This document shows positions 50,022 to 58,656 of a DNA stretch of 64,000 bases, one piece after another (the first letter of the stretch is position 1; each line of letters starts with the position of its first letter). Source of the DNA: Salegentibacter sp. Hel_I_6 (GTDB lineage Bacteria > Bacteroidota > Bacteroidia > Flavobacteriales > Flavobacteriaceae); NCBI RefSeq assembly GCF_000745315.1, contig NZ_JQNQ01000001.1, forward strand, positions 2,170,001-2,234,000. The letters are read 5' to 3'. A program made the translations under genes and the position numbers. The notes under the pieces are model-generated. The model ran no database searches, was not told the origin of the DNA, and was given only the letters and a program-made list of their open reading frames with translations.

Positions 50022-50375
50022 TCACCAGAAAAAATGGAAAGGATAAATATGCTGAAGTATTAACTGTCTCTGGTCTAAACAATTGAAAAATGATTTCTTT
50101 TCAATTGGAGGCAGCAATAGTCTTTTTGAAGTAAAAGTAGAGGCTGAATTTCCTGTAAAATCGGAAAAACTTTCTTCTGAAGTGGTATTTTCAGAAGCGG
50201 TAATTTCAGAAAATAGTACCGCCTGTTTATTTTGATCGGCCTGCAGATAATCATAATTCCGGGAATCAAGATTAGGAGCGGGAAAACCAGAAAAAGCAAA
50301 GCCCTGCCCTGAAAAGGACATAAGTAATATGCCAAATAGCGCATATAAAGCTTTGAAATTTTTCTGGTTTTTCAT
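50022..50375 (-). CDS. Small secreted protein, unknown
   Basis: The 117-residue frame has a signal peptide (about residues 8-28, YALFGILLMSFSGQGFAFS) and then a low-complexity Ser/Thr/Glu/Asn stretch, ending with LDQRQLILQHIYPFHFFW. The C-terminal half is oddly basic and hydrophobic. No recognised domain. It could be a real but poorly conserved secreted peptide, or a non-functional frame. Confidence 0.4.
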   Translation of the reverse strand: MKNQKNFKALYALFGILLMSFSGQGFAFSGFPAPNLDSRNYDYLQADQNKQAVLFSEITASENTTSEESFSDFTGNSASTFTSKRLLLPPIEKKSFFNCLDQRQLILQHIYPFHFFW

Positions 50376-50429
50376 CCTATAAATGTATATAAAAACCTAA
50401 TTGGTTAGCGCCAAATTTTAGTTATAAAA

Positions 50430-51419
50430 TCAGGAGATTAATTTCACTGCATCTTTAGCGAAGTAGCTGGCAATCATAGATGCGCCGGCTCGTTTTATAG
50501 CGGTTAATTGCTCTAAAACTACCGCATCGTGATCTAACCAACCTTTTTCGGCTGCAGCCTTAATCATTGCATATTCGCCGCTAACCTGGTAAACCGCAAT
50601 TGGGATATTTACTGCATTTCTTAAATCACGAACAATATCCAGATAACATAATCCCGGTTTTACCATTACAATATCAGCCCCTTCTTCAATATCCATGATG
50701 GTTTCCTTAACCGCTTCTTCACGGTTTGCAGGATCCATTTGGTAGGTTTTTTTATCCTTCGGAATATTTTTGGCATCTACCGGAGCAGAATCCAGTGCAT
50801 CCCGAAACGGCCCGTAAAAAGCCGAAGCATATTTGGCGCTGTAGCTCATAATTCCTGTGTCGTGAAAACCTTCGTCTTCCAATAGGCTGCGCATTTCCAA
50901 AATACGGCCGTCCATCATGTCACTGGGAGCGAGAATATCGGCACCGGCTTTGGCGTGGGAAAGTCCCATTTCAGCTAAAATAGCGGTAGTGTCGTCATTA
51001 TTAATTTTTCCATCGGCAATAACGCCATCATGGCCATAAACTGAATAAGGATCCAGGGCAACATCGGTCATGACCAGCATTTCCGGAACTGCATTTTTAA
51101 CAGATCTTATAGCGCGCTGCATGAGTCCGTCGCTGTTTAGAGCTTCAGTTCCGGCATTGTCTTTTAGGTTATCTGGAACTTTTACAAAAAGTAACACCGA
51201 TTTTATGCCTAAACTCCAAAGCTCTTTAACTTCTTTCTCCAGCAAGTCCAGGCTAAACCTAAAATAATTAGGCATAGAAGCGATTTCTTCCTTTTTGTTT
51301 TTTCCTTCCACCACAAAAAGCGGTGCGATAAAATCGTTTGGTGTGATAGCGGTTTCGCGTACCAGGCTACGCATTGCTTCGCTTGTTCGTAATCTTCTAT
51401 TTCTTTTTAGTGGGTACAT
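50430..51419 (-). CDS. hemB: Delta-aminolevulinic acid dehydratase (porphobilinogen synthase)
   Basis: HemB joins two ALA molecules to porphobilinogen. The Schiff-base lysine is in MVKPGLCYLD near residue 250 and the second in MSYSAKYASAF. At the metal site the sequence TDVALDPYSVYGHDG has Asp/Tyr instead of a cysteine triad, so this is a Mg2+- not Zn2+-dependent form. It is the last gene in the leftward heme group, with a 37-bp gap from hemF. Confidence 0.96.
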   Translation of the reverse strand: MYPLKRNRRLRTSEAMRSLVRETAITPNDFIAPLFVVEGKNKKEEIASMPNYFRFSLDLLEKEVKELWSLGIKSVLLFVKVPDNLKDNAGTEALNSDGLMQRAIRSVKNAVPEMLVMTDVALDPYSVYGHDGVIADGKINNDDTTAILAEMGLSHAKAGADILAPSDMMDGRILEMRSLLEDEGFHDTGIMSYSAKYASAFYGPFRDALDSAPVDAKNIPKDKKTYQMDPANREEAVKETIMDIEEGADIVMVKPGLCYLDIVRDLRNAVNIPIAVYQVSGEYAMIKAAAEKGWLDHDAVVLEQLTAIKRAGASMIASYFAKDAVKLIS

Positions 51420-51456
51420 AATTTCAGTTTTCGGTTCACAGTAAATCAGTTTTCAG

Positions 51457-52359
51457 TTAAACCCAATCCCTCGGCTTTTCCAAAACTTTTAATATTTTTT
51501 CTTCCTCGCTGCCAGGTTTGGGGTAATGGTCGTAAACCCATTGTACATGGGGAGGCAAACTCATTAAAATACTCTCAATTCTTCCGTTGGTTTTTAGACC
51601 GAAAAGTGTGCCTTTATCGTGTACTAAATTGAATTCTACATAGCGTCCTCGCCTTATTTCCTGCCAGTTTCGGTTAGCTTCAGAATAGTCCAAATCTTTA
51701 CGGTTTTCAACAATAGGCACATAAGCTTCCAGAAAGCTATCTCCAACTTCGGTTACAAAATTATACCAGTCTTCAATACTTTTTTCTTCGGAAGCTTTTA
51801 AATGATCGAAGAACAATCCGCCAATTCCGCGGGCTTCATTTCTATGGGAATTCCAGAAATATTCATCGCATTTTTTCTTGTATTCGGGATAAAATTTTGA
51901 AGCATGTTTATCGCAGGCATTTTTAGAAATCTGGTGAAAATGTTTTGCATCTTCCTCAAATAAATAATAAGGCGTAAGATCCTGCCCGCCGCCAAACCAC
52001 TGGTCTAAAACTTTTCCATTCTTATCGTACATTTCAAAATACCTCCAATTCGCGTGAACCGTGGGAACCATTGGGTTTTTAGGATGTATCACCAAACTGA
52101 GTCCGCAGGCGAAAAAATCTACATCACCCACTTTAAAATATTTCTGCATTGCTGGAGCCAAAGGACCGTGAACTGCGGAGATATTTACGCCGCCTTTTTC
52201 AAAAACAGCCCCATTTTCTATAACCCGGGTTCTACCACCACCGCCTTCTTCGCGTTCCCAGAGGTCTTGCTGAAATTTTGCTGTGCCGTCTATTGCTTCC
52301 AGTTTTTTACAGATGGTATCCTGTAAATTTTCAATGTATTTATAAAATTGCTCTTTCAT
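51457..52359 (-). CDS. hemF: Aerobic coproporphyrinogen III oxidase
   Basis: HemF uses O2 to turn two propionates of coproporphyrinogen III into vinyls. The 300-residue protein has the family motifs WFGGGQDLTPYY and GIGGLFFDH, and the RRGRYVEFNLVHDKGT segment. ATG 52359 is chosen over a TTG two codons upstream. The presence of the O2-dependent enzyme and hemJ implies an aerobic organism. It follows the DUF6973 gene by 2 bp. Confidence 0.96.
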   Translation of the reverse strand: MKEQFYKYIENLQDTICKKLEAIDGTAKFQQDLWEREEGGGGRTRVIENGAVFEKGGVNISAVHGPLAPAMQKYFKVGDVDFFACGLSLVIHPKNPMVPTVHANWRYFEMYDKNGKVLDQWFGGGQDLTPYYLFEEDAKHFHQISKNACDKHASKFYPEYKKKCDEYFWNSHRNEARGIGGLFFDHLKASEEKSIEDWYNFVTEVGDSFLEAYVPIVENRKDLDYSEANRNWQEIRRGRYVEFNLVHDKGTLFGLKTNGRIESILMSLPPHVQWVYDHYPKPGSEEEKILKVLEKPRDWV

Positions 52360-52361
52360 TT

Positions 52362-52847
52362 TCAATCTTCAATATAAACCAGTTTATCTTTCGCTTTTTC
52401 AATTTCCAGCACGTTTATAACCTTAATTGCCTTATTCATTTTCTGTTCTAAGCGTCCAATAATTTCACCTTCTGAAAGTGTATTTTCACTGAATAAAAAT
52501 TGGCCAACCCGGTTATTATGTAAATCCATCGCTTTAGCCAGTTTTTGATTGGGAGAAAGCTTCTCGTGCAAACCGGTAATGTGATCGCTCCAGTCTCTAA
52601 CTATTTTAACCGAACCCGAAATAGGATAACACTTCTCACAAATTAAATAATTCCATAAGGCGTGTCTAAAAGCGTTTTCAGTGCCATTATTGTGATGCTC
52701 TTTTTCGTAAAGATGATCACAAATTTTAATGGTCTTGATCGTTGCCTTGTAAGTGGGTAAAATATAGCGCGGCTTTGTAATAAAAACCCTAGAAACCGAA
52801 AAGAGTTCCTTAAAGTTCATATTCTTAATCCGCGCCCATACAGCCAT
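52362..52847 (-). CDS. DUF6973-like protein inside the heme operon
   Basis: The 161-residue protein contains NAFRHALWNYLICEKC (about residues 58-73) and WSDHITGLHEK plus DLHNNRVGQ, a His/Asp/Asn pattern like that of the DUF6973 domain, with several His and Asp that could bind metal. Its start overlaps the hemE stop (TAATG) and its end lies 2 bp before hemF, so it is translationally linked to heme enzymes. Function unknown; a role in heme or iron handling is an inference from position. Cys is present in CEKCYP. Confidence 0.65.
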   Translation of the reverse strand: MAVWARIKNMNFKELFSVSRVFITKPRYILPTYKATIKTIKICDHLYEKEHHNNGTENAFRHALWNYLICEKCYPISGSVKIVRDWSDHITGLHEKLSPNQKLAKAMDLHNNRVGQFLFSENTLSEGEIIGRLEQKMNKAIKVINVLEIEKAKDKLVYIED

Positions 52848-53875
52848 TACTGCACTTTATATTCCTTTACCGCATCAACAAATGCCTGGGCATTTTCTAC
52901 CGGAATGTCTGGTAAAATACCGTGGCCCAGGTTTACGATATATTGATCTTTTCCAAATTCGTTAATCATTTGGGTGACCATTTTTTTGATCTCAGCCGGT
53001 GGCGAATATAATCTAGCCGGATCAAAATTACCCTGCAAGGTAATTTTTCCACCGCTTAGATAACGGGCGTTTCTGGCACTTAAAGTCCAGTCAACTCCCA
53101 AAGCTGAAGCTCCCGAACCTGCCATTTCGTGAAGCGCAAACCAACAACCTTTTCCAAAGGCGATTACAGGAATTTCATCTTTTAAAGCGTCTATGATTTG
53201 CTGAATGTATTTCCAGGAGAATTCCTGGTAATCTACGGGGCTTAACATACCGCCCCAGGAATCGAAAATTTGAACGGCATCTACACCTGCTGCAACCTTT
53301 GCTTTAAGGTAACCAATGGTGGTGTCGGTAATTTTTTGAAGTAATTGGTGTGCGGCCACAGGATTTGTAAAACAGAATTTCTTCGCTTTATCAAAATTCT
53401 TGGAGCCCTGACCTTGCACGGCGTAGCACAAAATAGTCCATGGGGAACCGGCAAAACCAATTAATGGAACTTCATTATTCAATTCCTGTTTGGTCATTTT
53501 AATGGCATCCATCACATAACCTAAAGTTTCCTCGATATTGGGAACAATTACATTGTCTACATCTTTAGGTGTACGAATGGGATTTGGTAACCATGGCCCA
53601 AGACCGGGTTTCATCTCCACTTCAATATTCATCGCCTGCGGAATCACTAAAATATCGCTAAAAAGAATAGCGGCATCTGTACCTATCTGGTGAATTGGCA
53701 TTACGGTGATTTCGGTAGCTAATTCTGGAGTTCTGCAACGGGTGAAAAAGTCGTATTTTTCTTTAAGCTTCATAAAATCTGGAAGGTAGCGGCCAGCCTG
53801 GCGCATCATCCAAACCGGGGGACGTTCTACCGTTTCTCCTTTTAAAGCTTTTAGAAATAGATCGTTTTTTATCAT
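52847..53875 (-). CDS. hemE: Uroporphyrinogen decarboxylase
   Basis: HemE removes four carboxyls from uroporphyrinogen III. The 342-residue protein starts with the family signature ERPPVWMMRQAGRYLPDF (about residues 17-34) and has FAGSPWTILCYAVQG and LGHGILPDIPVEN. The Asp and Tyr of the active site are present. It overlaps hemD by four bases (ATGA) and the next gene by one. Confidence 0.97.
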   Translation of the reverse strand: MIKNDLFLKALKGETVERPPVWMMRQAGRYLPDFMKLKEKYDFFTRCRTPELATEITVMPIHQIGTDAAILFSDILVIPQAMNIEVEMKPGLGPWLPNPIRTPKDVDNVIVPNIEETLGYVMDAIKMTKQELNNEVPLIGFAGSPWTILCYAVQGQGSKNFDKAKKFCFTNPVAAHQLLQKITDTTIGYLKAKVAAGVDAVQIFDSWGGMLSPVDYQEFSWKYIQQIIDALKDEIPVIAFGKGCWFALHEMAGSGASALGVDWTLSARNARYLSGGKITLQGNFDPARLYSPPAEIKKMVTQMINEFGKDQYIVNLGHGILPDIPVENAQAFVDAVKEYKVQ

Positions 53876-54519
53876 TTTTTAAAATATTTCACCACCTGCA
53901 CGATCACATTTTCAATAGAAGGTTTGGTGGCTATGATTAAATTATTTGTATGTTTTTTGGCTTCTGAAGCCGTTGTGGTTCCTATGCAAAAAGCCATAGC
54001 GCTTTTAAGCTCATTTTTAGCAGTAAAACTTTGCACCGCACTGGGACTAAAAAATAAAATCCCGTCAAATTCCTGTGAAAATGACTGCGGATTTAAACCT
54101 GTTTTATAAACTTCAATTTCAGTAAACTGAACATTCTTATACTCTAATATTTCGGGAATTTCATCCCTTCTTTTATTTCCGCAGAAAAATGTGAATGTTT
54201 CGGCAGTGTATTTTTTAGTAATAGTTTCTGCTAAATCTTTGCCGTAATCTGCAATTTCCTGGATATGAAACCCATTGTAGCTTAAAACTTCTGCAGTTTT
54301 TTGACCTACGCAAAAACAATTTTCGGCTTCAATTTTATCTAAAACGGCATTTACTGCTTTTTTGCTGGTGAAAATGGCATTTTTAATTTTTTCTGAAGGA
54401 AGTTTGAAATCGGTAGTTTCAGTAAGAATCGCATCATATTCTATCAAACTCAATCCTGAATTCAGAAATAATTGTCTCTGAGAATTACTGATTTTTTTGG
54501 TAGAAAGAACGCTTTTCAT
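53872..54519 (-). CDS. hemD: Uroporphyrinogen-III synthase
   Basis: The 215-residue protein is the least conserved enzyme of the pathway; identity rests on context between hemC and hemE and on segments such as NAIFTSKKAVNAVLD and GILFFSPSAVQSFTAKNEL, which match the two-domain HemD fold. It closes and inverts ring D of hydroxymethylbilane. It overlaps hemE by four bases and lies 21 bp after hemC. Confidence 0.88.
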   Translation of the reverse strand: MKSVLSTKKISNSQRQLFLNSGLSLIEYDAILTETTDFKLPSEKIKNAIFTSKKAVNAVLDKIEAENCFCVGQKTAEVLSYNGFHIQEIADYGKDLAETITKKYTAETFTFFCGNKRRDEIPEILEYKNVQFTEIEVYKTGLNPQSFSQEFDGILFFSPSAVQSFTAKNELKSAMAFCIGTTTASEAKKHTNNLIIATKPSIENVIVQVVKYFKK

Positions 54520-54540
54520 TCAAGAGGATTTATATAAAAA

Positions 54541-55461
54541 TCAGCCTGCGTTATTAATTTCAGCCTTTATTTGCTGCATTAAATTTGCGCCGCCATTTTG
54601 CAAAATTTCTTCAGCACAACGCCTTCCAAGATTTTCGATTTCGTTGATGGAAACCGTCTTTTCAACGCCAATTTTTTCTTTTCCGTCCAAACTAAAAAGT
54701 GCGCCTTTAAAATAAACAAGATTTTTATCAATACTTGCTAAAGCTCCAATTGGCGCGGTACATCCACCTTCTAAAACCTTTAAAAATTCTCTTTCGATAT
54801 GCACGGTGATTTCAGACTCTTTATGGTTTAAAAGCGCGAGAGCTTTTTGGGTAAATTCATCTTCTTCCATTGCTACTACGAGCATTGCACCCTGTGCCGG
54901 GGCGGGGATCATCCAGTTTAGATCTATAAAGTTGTCGGGTTTTAAGGCGATACGTTCCAATCCGGCAGCGGCGAAAATTGCGCCGTTCCAGTTATTATCG
55001 TCTAACTTTTTCATTCGGGTGTTTACGTTACCACGTAAATCAACCACATTATGAATGGGATATTTATTAAGCCATTGTGCTTTTCGGCGTAAACTTCCAG
55101 TTGCGATTGTTCCCTCACTTTCCAGGAAATCGAGACCTTTATGAATAAGAATATCTTTGGTATTGGCTCGTTTTAAAACAGCTGCTTCCACGATTCCTTT
55201 GGGAAGTGCCGTGGGCACATCTTTCATAGAATGTACAGCGATATCAATCTCGCCTTTTATCATAGCTACGTCCAGGGTTTTTGTGAAAATTCCCGTGATA
55301 CCCATTTCGTACAGCGGCTGGTCTAGAATAAGGTCTCCGGTAGATTTTACGGGAACCAATTCGGTTTTATGGCCTAATTTTTCGAGTCCGTTTTGTACGG
55401 TTTTGGCCTGCCAAAGTGCAAGTTCACTGTCCCGGGTGCCAATGCGAATTACTTTATTCAT
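54541..55461 (-). CDS. hemC: Hydroxymethylbilane synthase (porphobilinogen deaminase)
   Basis: HemC polymerises four porphobilinogens on a dipyrromethane cofactor. The cofactor-binding cysteine is in LEGGCTAPIGALA near residue 240. RIGTRDSELALWQA at the N-terminus, MKDVPT and LRGNVNTRMKKLD are present. The 306-residue length is normal. Start ATG overlaps the hemA stop by four bases. Confidence 0.97.
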   Translation of the reverse strand: MNKVIRIGTRDSELALWQAKTVQNGLEKLGHKTELVPVKSTGDLILDQPLYEMGITGIFTKTLDVAMIKGEIDIAVHSMKDVPTALPKGIVEAAVLKRANTKDILIHKGLDFLESEGTIATGSLRRKAQWLNKYPIHNVVDLRGNVNTRMKKLDDNNWNGAIFAAAGLERIALKPDNFIDLNWMIPAPAQGAMLVVAMEEDEFTQKALALLNHKESEITVHIEREFLKVLEGGCTAPIGALASIDKNLVYFKGALFSLDGKEKIGVEKTVSINEIENLGRRCAEEILQNGGANLMQQIKAEINNAG

Positions 55462-56714
55462 TTAGCCTGTTCTTCAAGCTGAAATACTTTCTGGATCAAT
55501 TCCAGACTTTCATCAGTAGTTTCGGAATCTCCTTTTAAATGATTAGCGAAATGTTTCATGATTTTCTGAATAATTCGGTCGCTAACAATTTCGGCCTGTT
55601 CATCATTAAAATCTGAAATTTTTCTACGCTGAAAATCAAGCTCATCATCTTTCATGCTTCTAAGCTTTTTCTTTAAAGCCTTTATGGTGGGAGCAAATTT
55701 TCGGGTTTCCAGCCATTTATTAAAATCGGTTTCCACTTCTTCAATTATCGCTTCGGCTTCAGGAATAAATTGCTTTCTACGTTCTAAATTTTTATCGGTA
55801 ATTTTTGAAAGCTGATCCAGGTGCACCAATTTTACATTGAGTAAATGCGCTACATCTTCAGAAACATTCTTTGGTATAGAAAGATCTAAAACCAATAAAT
55901 CTTTGTTAGAATAAATCAACTCTTTAGAAATGGTAGGGTTTTGCGCCCCGGTAGCGACAATTAGAATATCGGTATTTCTTATTTCCGCCTGTAAATCGGC
56001 ATAATCTTTTACGATTAAATTGAATTTACCCGCGATCCTTTCTGCTTTATCTTTGGTACGGTTTATTAAAGTAATATGCGTGTTCTGCGTATGTTTAATA
56101 AGGTTTTCACAAGTATTTCTGCCAATTTTTCCTGTTCCGAAAAGTAAAATATTCTTATCTGAAACATTAGGTACATTATTCAAAATATATTGAACCGAAG
56201 CAAAAGACACCGAAGTGGCTCCTGTAGAAATTTCGGTTTCATTTTTAATACGCTTACTTGCTTGAATAACTGCATTTACCAATCGCTCTAAGAACGCATT
56301 TACCAAACCAATTTTTTTGGAACGGATAAAGGCAAGTTTTAACTGACTAATTATTTCAAAATCACCAAGAATTTGGCTGTCTAAACCAGTACCAACCCTA
56401 AACATATGAGAAATGGCTTGTTTGTTTTTGTGAACATAAGCCACTTTTTCAAACTCTTCTACGGTACCGTGCGTATGTTCGCAAAGCAATTTTATAAGCT
56501 GAAAAGGGTGTTGTGCAAATCCGTATATTTCGGTGCGGTTACAGGTAGAAGTTACCAGAATAGCATCAATACCTTCAACTTTAGCCTGCTGAAGTAAGCG
56601 ATTCTTGGCTTCTTCGTCCAAACTAAAATGTCCTCTTATCTCTGCATCAGCCTTTTTGTAGCTAAGGCCTATCGTATAAAAATGTTTTCCGCTTGCGATG
56701 TGATAATCTTCCAT
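55458..56714 (-). CDS. hemA: Glutamyl-tRNA reductase
   Basis: HemA reduces Glu-tRNA to glutamate-1-semialdehyde, the first committed step. The catalytic cysteine is in STCNRTEIYG (about residue 58), and the NADPH-binding ILLFGTGKIGRNTCENL motif and C-terminal dimerisation coiled coil are clear. ATG 56714 is chosen (MEDYHIASGKH); a TTG at 56741 is part of the promoter box. It heads a tightly coupled leftward operon to hemB. HemL, the next enzyme, is not in this window. Confidence 0.96.
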   Translation of the reverse strand: MEDYHIASGKHFYTIGLSYKKADAEIRGHFSLDEEAKNRLLQQAKVEGIDAILVTSTCNRTEIYGFAQHPFQLIKLLCEHTHGTVEEFEKVAYVHKNKQAISHMFRVGTGLDSQILGDFEIISQLKLAFIRSKKIGLVNAFLERLVNAVIQASKRIKNETEISTGATSVSFASVQYILNNVPNVSDKNILLFGTGKIGRNTCENLIKHTQNTHITLINRTKDKAERIAGKFNLIVKDYADLQAEIRNTDILIVATGAQNPTISKELIYSNKDLLVLDLSIPKNVSEDVAHLLNVKLVHLDQLSKITDKNLERRKQFIPEAEAIIEEVETDFNKWLETRKFAPTIKALKKKLRSMKDDELDFQRRKISDFNDEQAEIVSDRIIQKIMKHFANHLKGDSETTDESLELIQKVFQLEEQAK

Positions 56715-56738
56715 GTACCTATTTAGGGTCTTCGGGAG

Positions 56739-56746
56739 CAAAATTA
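56739..56746 (-). promoter_or_regulatory. -7 promoter box for the hem operon
   Basis: TAATTTTG on the minus strand is an exact TAnnTTTG, giving a leader of about 20 nt for hemA. A TTG in this box is in frame with hemA and gives a false extension of nine residues. Confidence 0.65.
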
Positions 56747-56841
56747 AGCTAATGTTAAATCAAAAAGTAACGCTCAAAGTACTTTTTGTATCGCTTTCAG
56801 TTATTTTAGGTTTTTTATAACTTTAAAAAATGCTAATTCCT

Positions 56842-56849
56842 TACTTTTG
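56842..56849 (+). promoter_or_regulatory. -7 promoter box for the AraC gene
   Basis: TACTTTTG matches TAnnTTTG exactly and lies about 100 bases from the opposing hemA box. It leaves a leader of about 65 nt, which contains the inverted repeat at 56880-56896. Confidence 0.6.
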
Positions 56850-56879
56850 TAGCAGTGATAGTCGGTTTGGAGTAAATAG

Positions 56880-56896
56880 TTTAGAACTGTTCTAAA
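56880..56896. promoter_or_regulatory. 17-bp perfect inverted repeat in the AraC leader
   Basis: TTTAGAAC-T-GTTCTAAA is a perfect 8-1-8 palindrome. It resembles Fur/PerR-type boxes in size and symmetry (TTAGAAC core). It lies between the AraC -7 box and its ATG, in the spacer shared with hemA, and could be an autoregulatory operator. Confidence 0.5.
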
Positions 56897-56916
56897 TAGA
56901 CTTAAAATAAAATAAA

Positions 56917-57816
56917 ATGATTTCAGAAGATAAAAATAACGCTGTAGGATTTACTGAAGAGTTGAAAATTGAGGATGGATTTTATCTTTTAAAGTTTCAA
57001 AATGAAACCGCTGATATTCAGAAAATTATTCGGGATATTGATAGTAGTTTTATTCAGTTTCATTTCAACCTAAAGGGGAGTAGTAAGTTTTTATTCAACA
57101 ATAACAATTATGAACTTCCGCTTAGTGAAGAGAAATCTTTATTATTGTATAATCCACAACAAGATCTTCCTTTAAACCTTGTTTTAGAACCGAATTCCTG
57201 GTTAATTTCGCTGGTTATTTCAATTAAAAAATTCCACTCTCTTTTTTCGCAAGAGGCCGGTTATATCACTTTTTTAAGTGCCGATAACAAGGATAAGAAA
57301 TACTATAAAGATGGGCCAGTTTCACCTTCTATGGCCATTGTACTTAATCAGGTAATGAATTTTAATCTTACTCAAAGTATTAAAAACCTTTATTTTAAGG
57401 GGAAAGCATACGAGTTGCTTAGTTTGTATTTTAACAGGACTGAAGATCCTAATGTAGAACAATGCCCTTTTCTTAGCGATGAAGAGAATATTATAAAAAT
57501 TAGAAAAGCCAAGGATATTGTTATTTCCAGGATGGCCGAGCCGCCATCGCTCCAGGAATTATCAGAAGAAATAGGATTGAGCCTTAAAAAACTTAAGGAA
57601 GGATTTAAGCAAATCTATGGCGATTCGGTGTATAGTTTTTTATTCGATTATAAGATGGAGTATGCGAGAAAGCTGTTAGATAGCGGTGATTATAATGTAA
57701 ATGAAGTTGGTCTAAAAGTAGGTTACAGTACTGCAAGTCATTTTATAGCTGCTTTTAAAAAGAAATTTGGTACCACGCCAAAGAAATATATTATGTCCTT
57801 AACCCCAAATGTTTAA
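56917..57816 (+). CDS. AraC-family transcriptional regulator with a lone Cys-Pro motif
   Basis: The 299-residue protein has a PchR-like N-terminal sensing region (about 1-180) and a C-terminal AraC DNA-binding domain with two helix-turn-helices (PPSLQELSEEIGLSLKKLKE about 209-228; NVNEVGLKVGYSTASHFIAA about 260-279). Its only cysteine is Cys183 in EQCPFL, right at the hinge; Cys-Pro is the core of heme regulatory motifs. It is divergent from hemA and is followed after 2 bp by the ThuA gene. Heme or iron responsiveness is a hypothesis. Confidence 0.88.
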   Translation: MISEDKNNAVGFTEELKIEDGFYLLKFQNETADIQKIIRDIDSSFIQFHFNLKGSSKFLFNNNNYELPLSEEKSLLLYNPQQDLPLNLVLEPNSWLISLVISIKKFHSLFSQEAGYITFLSADNKDKKYYKDGPVSPSMAIVLNQVMNFNLTQSIKNLYFKGKAYELLSLYFNRTEDPNVEQCPFLSDEENIIKIRKAKDIVISRMAEPPSLQELSEEIGLSLKKLKEGFKQIYGDSVYSFLFDYKMEYARKLLDSGDYNVNEVGLKVGYSTASHFIAAFKKKFGTTPKKYIMSLTPNV

Positions 57817-57818
57817 AT

Positions 57819-58568
57819 ATGCTTAAAAATTATTCAACTTTTCTATTGGTGATCTTCCTATTTAGTTTAACCACTGGTTTTTCGCAGGAAGACGAAGAAA
57901 AAGGAGATAAAAAAGAAGTGCTGGTTTTCTATAAAACCGATGGTTTTTGGCATAATTCTATTCCCACCGGACGCGATTTCCTTTTAGATCTTGGGGAAGA
58001 TCACGATTTTGAAGTGACCACTACAAAAGATGCAGACGATTTTCTTGAAGATGATATTCAAAATTATGATTTAATCATATTCTTAAATACCACCGGTAAT
58101 GTCTTTGATGATGAAGAGCAGGAAGGTTTTAAAAAATATATAGAAAATGGTGGTAATTTTTTCGGTATTCACGCTGCTGCAGATACCGAAGGAGATTGGC
58201 CCTGGTTTGTAGAGTTGGTGGGCGGCTTTTTTGATGGGCATCCAGAAGTTCAACAAGCTGATATAAAATTAAATATGCCGCAACATCCTGCAGTTTCTCA
58301 TCTTCCAGAATTGTGGACACGAACAGATGAATGGTATAATTATAAAAATCTAAATCCTGAAATGCAGGTTTTGCTCTACCTTGATGAAAACTCTTACGAA
58401 GGTGGCACTAATGGAGAAGAACATCCTATTGCATGGTTTGGAGAAACCGGCTACGGAGGAATTTCAATTTATACAGGTTTGGGACACACCGTTCAGTCAT
58501 ATATTGAGCCGTTGTTTCAGGAGCATATTTTGCAATCGATATTATTCGCCCTGGAGAAAGATAAATAG
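57819..58568 (+). CDS. Secreted ThuA-domain protein
   Basis: The 249-residue protein has a signal peptide (about residues 1-22, ending TTGFSQ) and a ThuA fold (class I glutamine amidotransferase-like): VLVFYKTDGFWHNSIPTGR, GGNFFGIHAAADT and WFGETGYGGISIYTGLGHT. ThuA proteins are linked to sugar metabolism and are often exported in Bacteroidota, but no catalytic Cys is seen. It is 2 bp after the AraC gene. Confidence 0.82.
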   Translation: MLKNYSTFLLVIFLFSLTTGFSQEDEEKGDKKEVLVFYKTDGFWHNSIPTGRDFLLDLGEDHDFEVTTTKDADDFLEDDIQNYDLIIFLNTTGNVFDDEEQEGFKKYIENGGNFFGIHAAADTEGDWPWFVELVGGFFDGHPEVQQADIKLNMPQHPAVSHLPELWTRTDEWYNYKNLNPEMQVLLYLDENSYEGGTNGEEHPIAWFGETGYGGISIYTGLGHTVQSYIEPLFQEHILQSILFALEKDK

Positions 58569-58604
58569 GCGCTCTATGACTGTATAAAAAACAGTAATAA
58601 GTAA

Positions 58605-58638
58605 TTGAATTCCCCCAAAGTAAATAGTCTTATTTTTG
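58605..58638 (+). promoter_or_regulatory. Promoter for hemH
   Basis: TTG (58605-58607), 23 bases and TATTTTTG (58631-58638), an exact -7 match, lie 18 bases before the hemH ATG. hemH can thus be transcribed apart from the AraC-ThuA pair. Confidence 0.55.
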
Positions 58639-58656
58639 AATTGAAAAAGAAAAATT

